Assembly: GCA_036278735.1 (NCBI GenBank)
Contig: DASUKM010000016.1
Coordinates: forward strand, 1 to 64,000
Direction: 5' to 3'
DNA: 64,000 nucleotides
Source: DASUKM01 sp036278735
GTDB taxonomy: Bacteria > Acidobacteriota > Vicinamibacteria > Vicinamibacterales > 2-12-FULL-66-21
The notes beneath the pieces are model-generated. The model made no database searches. It was not told the origin of the DNA and saw only the letters and a list, made by a program, of their open reading frames with translations. Made by a program: the position numbers and the translations under genes. Positions 44,621 through 54,058 of the stretch are shown here, piece after piece (position 1 is the stretch's first letter; every line of letters starts with the position of its first letter).

Positions 44621-45642
44621 CAGCCCTTCCAGTCTCCGTCCGGATCGATCCGCGTGCCGTGCAGAAAGCAGCGGACCGACGACCGTCCGGCGACCATCGA
44701 GGCCGGCGGGTCGTCGCACATCTCGAAGCGGTCGGGACAGCGCGGCGCGAACGCGCAGCCGCGCGGAAGCTGCCCGAGCGGCGGCACGGTGCCTGGCATG
44801 GCGCGGAGCGTCGTGCCGGGCGCGCCGCCAGGAACCGACGCGAGCAGCCCGCGCGTGTACGGATGCTTCGGATCGCAAAACAGCTCCCGCACGGGCGCCT
44901 GCTCCACGATCCGGCCGGCGTACATGACCGCCACCCGGTCGGCCATCTCGGCGACGACGCCGAGATCGTGCGAGACGAGGAGGAGCGCGAGGCCGAGGCG
45001 CTGCCGCAGATCGCGCAGCAGGTCGAGGATCTGCGCCTGAATGGTCACGTCGAGCGCCGTCGTCGGCTCGTCGGCGATGACGAGGGCCGGGTTGCAGGCG
45101 AGCGCCATCGCGATCAGGGCGCGCTGGCGCAGTCCGCCCGAGAGTTGATGCGGGTAGTCGCGGATCCGGCGCCCGGGGTCCGGCACGCTGACGGACTCGA
45201 GCAGCGCGACGGCGCGGTCGCGCGCCGCGCGGCCCCGGGCCACGCCGTGCACCGCGAGCGTCTCCTCGATCTGACTGCCGATCGTGAAGACCGGATTGAG
45301 CGCCGTCATCGGCTCCTGGAACACGAGCGCGATCCCGGCGCCGCGCACGCGCCGCATCTCGTGCTCGTTCAGCGTCCGCAGGTCGCGCCCCTCGAACACG
45401 ATGCGTCCGGCCGCGATCCGTCCGGGCGGCTGCACCAGGCGCAGAATCGACAGCGCGGTCACCGACTTGCCGCTGCCCGATTCGCCAACCAGACACAGCG
45501 TCTCGCCGGGCCGTACCTCGAAGCTCACGTCGAGCACCGCCGGCGCGGTTCCACCTGGCAGGTCGAACACCGTCGTCAGCCCTTCGACCGACAACAGCGG
45601 CGGCTGGTTGGATGCGTCCGGGAGACGGGGTTCGTCGAGCAT
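44620..45642 (-). CDS. Peptide/nickel-type ABC transporter ATPase (OppD/DppD-like)
   Basis: A 340-residue ATPase starting at ATG 45642; a GTG at 45687 is possible. Walker A is GESGSGKSVTALSILRL, the signature is LSGGLRQRALIAMAL, Walker B is LVIADEPTTALD, and the C-terminal cysteine cluster (CAFAPRCPDRFEMC) matches the oligopeptide/dipeptide family, where it can hold an iron-sulfur site. With OppF it forms the heterodimeric motor of an importer whose membrane subunits must be encoded elsewhere. Confidence 0.92.
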   Translation of the reverse strand: MLDEPRLPDASNQPPLLSVEGLTTVFDLPGGTAPAVLDVSFEVRPGETLCLVGESGSGKSVTALSILRLVQPPGRIAAGRIVFEGRDLRTLNEHEMRRVRGAGIALVFQEPMTALNPVFTIGSQIEETLAVHGVARGRAARDRAVALLESVSVPDPGRRIRDYPHQLSGGLRQRALIAMALACNPALVIADEPTTALDVTIQAQILDLLRDLRQRLGLALLLVSHDLGVVAEMADRVAVMYAGRIVEQAPVRELFCDPKHPYTRGLLASVPGGAPGTTLRAMPGTVPPLGQLPRGCAFAPRCPDRFEMCDDPPASMVAGRSSVRCFLHGTRIDPDGDWKG

Positions 45643-45693
45643 GGAGGTGGTCAGGGACACGAGCGACCGCGTGGATCGCGCCAGCACTCAGTC

Positions 45694-45715
45694 GTCATCA
45701 ATCATCCGCCATCCA

Positions 45716-45721
<6 letters not shown>
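45694..45721. repeat. 7-bp period array, unit ATCATCC, containing a stop codon
   Basis: GTCATCA, ATCATCC, GCCATCC, ATCATCC. On the minus strand the TGA of the mutase gene (45718-45716) lies in the first unit read and the array continues downstream of it. Confidence 0.8.
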
Positions 45722-47266
<1,545 letters not shown>

Positions 47267-47312
47267 CGGAGTACCGCCATCGTCGGCGGCTGACACTTTC
47301 GAGCCTGGGCCA

Positions 47313-47341
47313 TTGACAGTGATCAGCCCCGAGTTTACAAT
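47313..47341 (+). promoter_or_regulatory. Sigma-70-type promoter
   Basis: TTGACA at 47313-47318 and TACAAT at 47336-47341, with a 17-bp spacer. It faces the 102-residue gene at 47475, leaving a leader of about 125 nt that can fold around a GGGGCC/GGCCCC pair. It is the best consensus promoter noticed in the window. Confidence 0.75.
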
Positions 47342-47474
47342 GTCCCTGCGTTCCCCGCTCCAACTCCTTCGATATGTTGAACTTTGGCGCCCGATTACAG
47401 CTGCGTCAGCTGAGCGGCTGTCGATCGGGGCCGGCCCCGGTTTCCCAGCTCCGGCGGCGGTGAGGAGGTCTCGA

Positions 47475-47783
47475 ATGGACGACGTCGTGAATCGTCTGGC
47501 CCGTGAGCTGTCGGAGGTCATTGCCGCGGCGGTCGCAGATGACCCGAGGGTGGAGGCCTGTCGCGAGCGCGCCCGGGCGGCCGGGTTCGAGATGAAGGTG
47601 TCTCTCGAGGCGATTATCGGGTTCGTCAACCGCACGGCGCCTGGTGCGCTGGCCCGCGCGGCTGCCCCGCAGCAGAAGGCGCTCGCGCATCGTCGTCAGT
47701 TCGACATCAGCGCGAACGACCGTCGCTTCCTCCGCTCGCTCCGCATCGCGGCCGACGAAGCGCAAGAGAAGGAAGTGGAATAG
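47475..47783 (+). CDS. Small helical protein of unknown function
   Basis: A 102-residue soluble protein with a strong ribosome site (GAGGAGG seven bases before ATG 47475). It starts DDVVNRLARELSEVIAAAVA, then ARAAGFEMKVSLEAIIGFVN, and ends in a charged helix (DRRFLRSLRIAADEAQEKEV). No signal peptide or membrane segment. A consensus promoter precedes it, which suggests steady expression. It is convergent with the radical SAM gene. No family is recognised. Confidence 0.75.
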   Translation: MDDVVNRLARELSEVIAAAVADDPRVEACRERARAAGFEMKVSLEAIIGFVNRTAPGALARAAAPQQKALAHRRQFDISANDRRFLRSLRIAADEAQEKEVE

Positions 47784-47787
47784 CGGT

Positions 47788-49713
47788 CTACAGGGTATTC
47801 ATGGCGGCGATCTGTGGCCGCTGCTCCGGGTCGCCGTGGAACGCCGGCTCCTGCCGGGGGGTCCACTCGACGAGGCGTCCATCCTTCGGGATCTTCAGCG
47901 AGACCGGCATGACGTCGGCCGGGAGCGGCACCGGTTTGCGCGGATTGGCGTAGACGGCGTGCTTGCCGTGCTCCTTGTACCATTCCGCCACGGTCGCGCT
48001 CTTGTGCATGTTCTCGACGATCTGCCGCCAGCCGACGCCGGTGTTGTAGGCGCAGAAGGAGATCTCGCCCATTTGCGTCGCATACGGGATGATGCACATC
48101 TCGGTGCGGCGGAAATCGTACGTCCAGAGGTCCTGGAACCACATCCCGGCGACGAACAGGATCAGCCACTCGTCCTGCTTGCGGTCCGGCCCCTGCGGCG
48201 CGCCGACGCCCCCCAGTTGGCCGCCGCTCTGCTTGTCGTACTTCTTGATCAGGTCGATCAGCCGGAAGCCCGCGGGCACGCGCCGGGGCGAGTAGTTGCG
48301 GAGCAGGCTGAGGACCGTCTGCAGCTTCGTGATCCGCGGCCCCTGTGACGCGTCGGCGATCGCCTTCGCGTCCTCGAGGAACCGATCGACGTCGATGAAC
48401 GCCGAGACGGGCGCCCACTCCTTCGTCTTCTTGCTGACCATGAAGGCGGTGCCCACGCCACAGTTCGGGTGGCAGCCGCACTTGAGGGTGCCCCAGTCCT
48501 GGCCCGGACCCTTCATCAGATCGGTGACATCCGAGAACGCGCTCGTGGCCGAGAGCGGGAACCAGTCGCGCAGCGGCTCGGTGACGCCGGTCTGCCGCTT
48601 CATGTCCTCGGCCAGGTGCGACAGCGTGTAGCGCCGCGCGTGGCGATCCTCGTCGGAGATGTCCTCGTCGCGTCCGGTGAACGACACCGGCTGGAACGAC
48701 ACGAAACTGATCTTGTCGCAGTTGTCGATCGCGAACTTCACGACCGGACCGACCTGATCGTTGTTGATCGAGTTGACGATCGTGACGACGAGGCAGACGT
48801 CGATGCCGGCGGCGTGCAGGTGCTCGATCGCGCGCAGCTTGACGTCGAACAGATTGGCGACCTTGCGATGCGCGTTGGCTTCCTCGCCGATCCCGTCGAA
48901 CTGCAGATACGCGATCCGCAGCCCCGCGCCCTTGGCCTCGCGCGCGTACGCCGGATCCTGCGCGAACCGGATGCCGTTGGTGGCCGCCTGGACGCTGAAG
49001 TACCCGACCTGACGGGCGTAGCGGACGGCGTCGAGGAAGATCGGGGAAATCGTCGGTTCGCCGCCCGAGAACTGCACCGACATCTGCCGTCTCGGCTTGA
49101 TGCTGATCGCATCGTCCAGCAGCTGCTTCACGTCGTCGAACGTCAGCTCGTGGACGTAGCCCACCTGGTTGGCGTCCATGAAGCACGGATCGCACATCAT
49201 GTTGCAGCGGTTCGTGAGGTCGATCGTGAGCACGGCGCCGCGGCCGTACTTGATGGACGACGTGCCGTGATCGTGAAGCGTGCCGGCCACAGCCGTGTAG
49301 TCCCGCCCCGGGAACAGCGATTCCATCCGCTGCAGGAACGCGGGATTGATGGCGAGCGTGTCGGTGCAGGTCCCATGAACCGGACACGTCTTTTCGATGA
49401 TCACGCGTCCGTCGCGCTCGACGATCCGAGCCGGCACTTCGCCGACGTGCTCGTTGACGAGCGTGTCGACCGACTGTTCTCCCGAGAGGATGCGCGCGCG
49501 CGCTTCGCGGACGCAGGTCGGGCAGAGCGAATCGGTCGTCCGGGGCCATCCCAGCGGCGGTTTGGTCCGCTCGGCGCCCCTCAAGGGCGGGCGCGGAGCC
49601 CACTTGGGTTGAAACGCGCGGCCCGGGCGGCGCCGGTTCACGGCCTGGACTACCGGCCATACGGCGCGTGCGGTTCCGGTCAAGACCACTTCGAGTGGCG
49701 TCCACACTGTCAT
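47788..49713 (-). CDS. Radical SAM protein resembling tetraether lipid synthase (Tes-like)
   Basis: A 641-residue protein. LCPTCVREARAR near residue 64 with DGRVIIEKTCPVHG forms an N-terminal cysteine motif, followed by the radical SAM cluster TNRCNMMCDPC near residue 170, FSGGEPT, and a second cysteine-rich motif CGCHPNCGVGTAFMV. This order (LCPxC, K-x-CPxHG, CxxxCxxC, then a later cysteine group) is that of the MJ0619/Tes family, whose archaeal member couples lipid tails; bacterial homologues are known. Acidobacteria make membrane-spanning iso-diabolic acid, so a lipid role is plausible, not proven. ATG 49713 has GAGG upstream; 49734 is an alternative. Confidence 0.7.
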   Translation of the reverse strand: MTVWTPLEVVLTGTARAVWPVVQAVNRRRPGRAFQPKWAPRPPLRGAERTKPPLGWPRTTDSLCPTCVREARARILSGEQSVDTLVNEHVGEVPARIVERDGRVIIEKTCPVHGTCTDTLAINPAFLQRMESLFPGRDYTAVAGTLHDHGTSSIKYGRGAVLTIDLTNRCNMMCDPCFMDANQVGYVHELTFDDVKQLLDDAISIKPRRQMSVQFSGGEPTISPIFLDAVRYARQVGYFSVQAATNGIRFAQDPAYAREAKGAGLRIAYLQFDGIGEEANAHRKVANLFDVKLRAIEHLHAAGIDVCLVVTIVNSINNDQVGPVVKFAIDNCDKISFVSFQPVSFTGRDEDISDEDRHARRYTLSHLAEDMKRQTGVTEPLRDWFPLSATSAFSDVTDLMKGPGQDWGTLKCGCHPNCGVGTAFMVSKKTKEWAPVSAFIDVDRFLEDAKAIADASQGPRITKLQTVLSLLRNYSPRRVPAGFRLIDLIKKYDKQSGGQLGGVGAPQGPDRKQDEWLILFVAGMWFQDLWTYDFRRTEMCIIPYATQMGEISFCAYNTGVGWRQIVENMHKSATVAEWYKEHGKHAVYANPRKPVPLPADVMPVSLKIPKDGRLVEWTPRQEPAFHGDPEQRPQIAAMNTL

Positions 49714-49797
49714 CCGTCGGGTCCTCGTCTCCATCGCGCCGCGGCAGCCGCTGCAGGCGGCCGCCCACACGCGCCGGCTGACTATAACATACCGGTT

Positions 49798-51252
49798 TCA
49801 GCCTTCCGGCCGCGTATTCGTGCGCAGCAACCCCCGTACCGCCGCACGGTCGACCTTGCCGCGCGCGGTGCGCGGGAGGGCCGCCGCCCCGACGATGACT
49901 CGTGGAATCTTGTACGGGGCCAGTCGCGCGGCGCAGAACTGCCGGACGGCGATCGGCCGCACGGCCTCGGGGCTCCCGACGAGGCACGCGCCGAGCTGCT
50001 CGCCGCGTTGCGGGTCGTCGATCCCGACGACGATCGCTTCGCGAATGCCGTCGATCTCGAGCAGGACCCGTTCGACTTCGTCGGGGTGGACCTTGCGTCC
50101 CGCGACGTTGACGAACCCGGAGACGCGGCCGGTCAGCACCAGCCGCCCCCGCGCGTCGAACCGGCCGAGATCGCCGGTCAGGAAGCCGCCGTCGCCGAAG
50201 CTGCCCGAATCGGCCGCCGCGTACCCGTTGCTGACGGCTCGGCTCGCGACATGGACCCGCCGCTCCGACTCGTCGACTCCGGGGCGCAGCGTGATGCGCA
50301 CCTCCGGCAGCGCGTGTCCGACCGTGCCGGCGTCGCACGGCTCGTCGCCGTCGTCGTACGCGATGCCGCCCGTTTCGCTCGTGCCGTAGAACGGGTGAAT
50401 CGTACGGCCGTAGACCGCGCGGAAGGATCTGGCCGTGGGGGAAGAGAGCGGCGCGCCGGCGCTGATCAGCACCTCGAGGGCGCCGGGCCAGCCGCCCACG
50501 TCGGGATGCGCGACGAGGTGATCGAACATGAAAGGGACGCCCGGCCACACGCGTGCACCGAACGCGCGGGCATCCTCTCCAATTTCCCGAGGGTGGAATC
50601 CATCGCGCAGCACGAGCGCGGTGCCCTGCAGCAGCAGCGGCAGCACCAGGTTGCCGAGTCCGTACGAATGGGAAATCGGAATCACCCCGAGCTGTACGTC
50701 GCGTGGCCGGATGTCCATCGCCGCGACGATGTGGTCGGCGTCGGCGCAGAGTTGCGCGTCGGACGTCCGGGTCGCCTTTGGTTGACCCGAGGAACCGGAG
50801 GTCAGCTTCAGGATCGCGACACCCGGATAGCTGGACCAGCTCGAGGCGGGAGTGCGCGGGATCACCACCAGGCCGTCCGCCAGCGCGCGAGCCGATCCGG
50901 CGGCATCGACAACGGCCGCCATTGCAGCCGGCGCGACGAGTGCGGCGGCGCCGTAGTCGCACACGAGGGCGGCCGCTTCGGGAAGCGTGGTGCCGCGGTC
51001 GGCCGCGAGCACGGCGAGTCCGCGTTGCCGGCAGGCGAGCAGCAGGGGAATGGCCGCCGGACGATTCGCTGCGAGCGTCACGACGAGCGCGCCGCCGGGG
51101 AGGCGCAGATCCGCGAGCGCGCGGCCGGCCGCCGCGGCCTGCGCCGCCAGATCGGCGGCGGTGAACCGCCGCGACGATGCCGGATGATGCAGGAGTGGCC
51201 GGTCGCCGGCGCCCGCCCCCATCTGCACGAACCTGTCGATCAGCTCAGACAT
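49798..51252 (-). CDS. AMP-dependent acyl/aryl ligase
   Basis: A 484-residue adenylating enzyme. It has the P-loop ILKLTSGSSGQPKATRTS, YGTSETGGIAYDD, FLTGDLGRFDARGRLVLTGR, VNVAGRKVHPDEVE and the C-terminal catalytic lysine in TARGKVDRAAV. It activates a carboxylic acid as acyl-AMP for loading onto CoA or a carrier protein. It precedes the Tes-like gene on the same strand by 84 bp and is divergent from the FabZ-like gene. Ligases of this type open aryl polyene, flexirubin and similar lipid clusters. Its start codon lies in a 17-bp triplicated sequence. Confidence 0.88.
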   Translation of the reverse strand: MSELIDRFVQMGAGAGDRPLLHHPASSRRFTAADLAAQAAAAGRALADLRLPGGALVVTLAANRPAAIPLLLACRQRGLAVLAADRGTTLPEAAALVCDYGAAALVAPAAMAAVVDAAGSARALADGLVVIPRTPASSWSSYPGVAILKLTSGSSGQPKATRTSDAQLCADADHIVAAMDIRPRDVQLGVIPISHSYGLGNLVLPLLLQGTALVLRDGFHPREIGEDARAFGARVWPGVPFMFDHLVAHPDVGGWPGALEVLISAGAPLSSPTARSFRAVYGRTIHPFYGTSETGGIAYDDGDEPCDAGTVGHALPEVRITLRPGVDESERRVHVASRAVSNGYAAADSGSFGDGGFLTGDLGRFDARGRLVLTGRVSGFVNVAGRKVHPDEVERVLLEIDGIREAIVVGIDDPQRGEQLGACLVGSPEAVRPIAVRQFCAARLAPYKIPRVIVGAAALPRTARGKVDRAAVRGLLRTNTRPEG

Positions 51253-51291
51253 GCACGCAGCTCAGACATGCGCGCAGTTCAGACATGCGCG
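51241..51291. repeat. Three 17-bp direct repeats carrying the ligase start codon
   Basis: Three copies of CAGCTCAGACATGCRCG (the third has CAGTTC). Read on the minus strand each copy contains ATGTCTGAGCTG, the ligase's own first four codons, so its start is present three times in three frames. Only the copy at 51252 is in frame with the gene. Confidence 0.9.
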
Positions 51292-51316
51292 GTGTGCCCG
51301 CCGGTGCTCCCCCTGT

Positions 51317-51447
51317 CCGCGCTCCGCACCCCGCATCCCGCACCCCGCACCCCGCGCTCCGCGGCCCGCGCCGCGCTCCGCACTCCGCCCCCCGCGCTCC
51401 GCGCTTCGCCCCCCGCGCCCCGCACTCCGCGCCCCGCCCCCCGCTAT
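51317..51447. repeat. 7-bp period array, unit CCGCGCT/CCGCACC (about 18 units)
   Basis: About eighteen heptamers beginning CCGC or TCGC, with one 5-base slip at 51373. It fills the spacer between the divergent ligase and FabZ-like genes. The last unit runs into TATACT (51445-51450), a possible -10 for the FabZ-like gene, 14 bp before its ATG. Confidence 0.88.
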
Positions 51448-51463
51448 ACTGTGACCGCCATCG

Positions 51464-51883
51464 ATGGACTACCTGGACCGGCTCCCGCACGCGCCGCCGA
51501 TGCGCCTGCTCGAAGAGATCGTCGAGATCGTCCCGGGCGAGCGATGCCGTGCGCGCCGCCGCGCGCGCGAGGGGGACTTCTACTTTCAGGGTCATTTTCC
51601 CGGACGGCCCGTCGTGCCGGCCATCATCCTCGTCGAGCTGATCGCGCAGGCCGGCGGGCTCGCGGCCGCCGGCGACGAAGCGGACGGGCCGCTGCAGTTG
51701 CGCGTCGCCGCGTTCGGCCCGTGCAAGTTTCCTGGCGCGGCCGGGCCAGGCGCCCTCCTCGAAGCCTCGGCACACGTCGTCGGCCGTCTTGGCGGCCTGT
51801 ACAAGATCGATGGCGAGGTGACGGCGGACGGTCGGATCGTCGCGTCGGGCAGCGTGACGCTGGCGCACGCGGCCGGCGTCTGA
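51464..51883 (+). CDS. Hotdog-fold 3-hydroxyacyl-ACP dehydratase (FabZ-like)
   Basis: A 139-residue protein. YFQGHFPGRPVVPAIILVELIAQAGG (read in two parts: GHFPGRPVVP and ILVELIAQ) carries the catalytic His and Glu of the FabZ/FabA family, and LPHAPPMRLLEEIVEIVPGE is the family's start. It would remove water from 3-hydroxyacyl-carrier intermediates. A stand-alone dehydratase next to an adenylating ligase is a hallmark of aryl polyene-type and related specialised lipid clusters. The next gene starts seven bases after its stop. Confidence 0.87.
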   Translation: MDYLDRLPHAPPMRLLEEIVEIVPGERCRARRRAREGDFYFQGHFPGRPVVPAIILVELIAQAGGLAAAGDEADGPLQLRVAAFGPCKFPGAAGPGALLEASAHVVGRLGGLYKIDGEVTADGRIVASGSVTLAHAAGV

Positions 51884-51890
51884 GGCCGGC

Positions 51891-53120
51891 ATGATACACG
51901 ACCTCGGGCGGCTGCGCCGGACGTTCTACACGCTGCGCACGGAGGGGGAGGGGCCCGGGCGGGACGCCGCGGCGATCGGCCTCGGCACCTTCATCGGCTG
52001 CACCCCGCTCTACGGCTGTCATCTCGCGCTCTGCTGGATCGCGGGGCGGCTGCTCCGGTTGAATCGGCTGAAGCTCTATTTCGCCGCCAACATCTCGAAC
52101 CCGCTCGTCTCGCCGTTTCTGATCTTCGCCGAGCTGCAGACCGGCGCCTGGATCCGGCGCGGCCACTGGCACGCGCTGACGCTCGAGACCGTGCGGCGCG
52201 TGAGCCCGTGGACGTTTGCCGGGGATTTGATCGTCGGGAGCCTCGTCGTCGGCATGGTCCTGGGACTCGCGACCGCGGCGGCCACGTCGGTCACGGGCGG
52301 CTGGCGCCACCGGCGCGATCCGCTCGCGCCGCTGTGGCGCCGCGCGAGCGATCTGTACTTCGTCTGGAGCATCGTGGCCTGGGAGTTCGCGCGGGGCAAG
52401 CTGCGCGGCGACCCCGTCTATCGCGCGATCGTCGCGGGCGGTGTCGTGGACGGGGGAGACACGCTTGTCGACATCGGCTGCGGGCAGGGTCTTGCGCTCG
52501 CGGCGCTGCGCCAGGCTGAGGCGCTGGCGACGGATGGACGCTGGCCGATGCCGGCCGGTCCGCCTCGATTCCGGCGGCTCGTCGGGATCGAGCTGCGGCC
52601 GCGCGTCGCGGCCCTCGCGCGGCGCGCGCTCGGCGAAGGTGCCGAGGTGATCGCGGCCGATGCGCGCGCCGTAATGCCGGAGGCGTGCGATGTCGTCCTG
52701 TTCCTCGACGTGCTCCACATGCTCGACGCACGCGCGCAGGAAGCGATGCTGGAACGGGCGATCGCCGCGCTGAAGCCGGGAGGGCGGATGGTCGTGCGCG
52801 AGGCGGATGCGCACGGCGGCTGGCAGTTCTCGGCCGTCCGCGCCGGCAACCGGGTGAAGGCGCTGGCGACGGGCAACTGGCGTCAGCGGTTCTGTTTTCG
52901 TCCCATCGAGGAGTGGGCCGCGCTGCTGGCGCGGTACGGACTCGAGGTGCGCGTCGAAGCGGCCGGCGGCGGGACGCCGTTTGCCAACGCGCTGATCTGC
53001 GCGACGCGCTTACCGAGGGGGGCGGCGCTGCACGAACCCCCCGACATGGACGATCGCCGCCGTCGCCCGCCCGCGCGCGTCGAAGTCGCCGCCAAACCAC
53101 AGCGCGCAGGAAATATCTGA
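51891..53120 (+). CDS. DUF2062 membrane domain fused to a SAM methyltransferase
   Basis: A 409-residue protein. Residues about 10-150 are a DUF2062 domain (IGLGTFIGCTPLYGCHLALC, YFAANISNPLVSPFLIFAEL) with two to three membrane segments. Residues about 180-375 are a class I methyltransferase (TLVDIGCGQGLALAALRQ, VVLFLDVLHMLD, ALKPGGRMVVREAD). The last about 35 residues (PRGAALHEPPDMDDRRRRPP) look like read-through over the opposing gene and may be an accretion. It overlaps the convergent YdjM-like gene by 111 bp and ends three bases before a REP-like palindrome. It may methylate a membrane-bound lipid or pigment. Confidence 0.82.
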   Translation: MIHDLGRLRRTFYTLRTEGEGPGRDAAAIGLGTFIGCTPLYGCHLALCWIAGRLLRLNRLKLYFAANISNPLVSPFLIFAELQTGAWIRRGHWHALTLETVRRVSPWTFAGDLIVGSLVVGMVLGLATAAATSVTGGWRHRRDPLAPLWRRASDLYFVWSIVAWEFARGKLRGDPVYRAIVAGGVVDGGDTLVDIGCGQGLALAALRQAEALATDGRWPMPAGPPRFRRLVGIELRPRVAALARRALGEGAEVIAADARAVMPEACDVVLFLDVLHMLDARAQEAMLERAIAALKPGGRMVVREADAHGGWQFSAVRAGNRVKALATGNWRQRFCFRPIEEWAALLARYGLEVRVEAAGGGTPFANALICATRLPRGAALHEPPDMDDRRRRPPARVEVAAKPQRAGNI

Positions 53121-53990
53121 CGTAGGCCGGGTCTTCAGACCCGGCGAACCCGGCGTGCAATACCGCAAGTCCGTCCACACGACTTCGTGCGCGCCGTCTG
53201 GTTGCGGCCGCACACGGGCCAGCGTCATCCCGTGCGATCGCAGCAGGTTCTGTACTGTCGGCAACGCGCGCGATCGCTCGACGAGCGGGTCCGCGAGGCC
53301 GCGGTCGACGTTCATGACGAGATCGACGCGACCGCGCACGGCGTCCACCTGCCACGCCTCCAGCCTGGTCGGGAACGCTTCGAAGATCGTCCAGCGCGTC
53401 GGCTCGCCCCAGCCGGCGTCGGCGCGCCGCGCCGTTCCGTGCGCGACGGATCGATCCTCGAGTCCGAGCGCCCGCGCATAGAGCGCCCCCTTGGCTCCGA
53501 CCAGCACTCCAAGGAGCGCCAGCGCGAGTCCGGCCACGCGCGCGCGAGGCCGGATCCACAGCGCGATAATGGCCACGAGGAAGAAGCTGACGAGCCACGG
53601 GTCAGCCATCGCAAACAGCGGAAGCGCCACGGGCCATCCGGTGAGCGGCCAGAGGGGACGCAGGTCCGCGCCCGAGATCAGGTCCAGCAGTTGATGACCG
53701 AGCGCGCCCGCCGATGCCGCGAGGAATAGCCGCGAGAACCGGCTGTCGGGCGCCGCGGCGCGGATCACCGCGGCCGTCAGCGCGCCGCACACGAGCGCGC
53801 CGGCGATCGCGTGCGTACCGGCCTGGTGCCAGCGCAGATAGACGTCCCAGCCGCGCGGGGCGAGGACGATGTCGAGATCGGGCGCGAGCGATCCGAGCAC
53901 GCAGGCCGTGACGGCGCCGCGCCCGAGTCGACGCCGTTGGTCGAGCCCAATCAGCGTGCGCCCGAAGATCGCGTGGGAGACGGGGTCCAT
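53010..53990 (-). CDS. Membrane-bound metal-dependent hydrolase (YdjM/LexA-regulated type)
   Basis: A 326-residue inner-membrane protein. It starts DPVSHAIFGRTLIGL, then SLAPDLDIVL, HQAGTHAIAGALVCG and GHQLLDLISGADLRPLWPLT, the His/Asp motifs of the YdjM (DUF457) family, within about four to five membrane segments. Near the C terminus DLRYC is followed by PGSPGLKTRPTSDIS and then CALWFGGDFDARGRA. The middle stretch is coded by a REP-like palindrome and its flanks and looks inserted in frame. The last about 37 codons overlap the methyltransferase gene. Confidence 0.85.
   Translation of the reverse strand: MDPVSHAIFGRTLIGLDQRRRLGRGAVTACVLGSLAPDLDIVLAPRGWDVYLRWHQAGTHAIAGALVCGALTAAVIRAAAPDSRFSRLFLAASAGALGHQLLDLISGADLRPLWPLTGWPVALPLFAMADPWLVSFFLVAIIALWIRPRARVAGLALALLGVLVGAKGALYARALGLEDRSVAHGTARRADAGWGEPTRWTIFEAFPTRLEAWQVDAVRGRVDLVMNVDRGLADPLVERSRALPTVQNLLRSHGMTLARVRPQPDGAHEVVWTDLRYCTPGSPGLKTRPTSDISCALWFGGDFDARGRATAAIVHVGGFVQRRPPR
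53124..53143. repeat. REP-like palindrome inside a coding sequence
   Basis: GCCGGGTC-TTCA-GACCCGGC preceded by GTAG, identical to the copy at 23746-23765. It lies within the YdjM-like frame, where it is read as PGLKTRPT, and directly after the stop of the convergent DUF2062-methyltransferase gene. Confidence 0.92.
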
Positions 53991-54058
53991 TCCGGTGTGC
54001 GGTCAAGGAATAGTACCAAATGCGCCGCGCCAATCAGGGTGGCGGCTCGTGACGCCGA

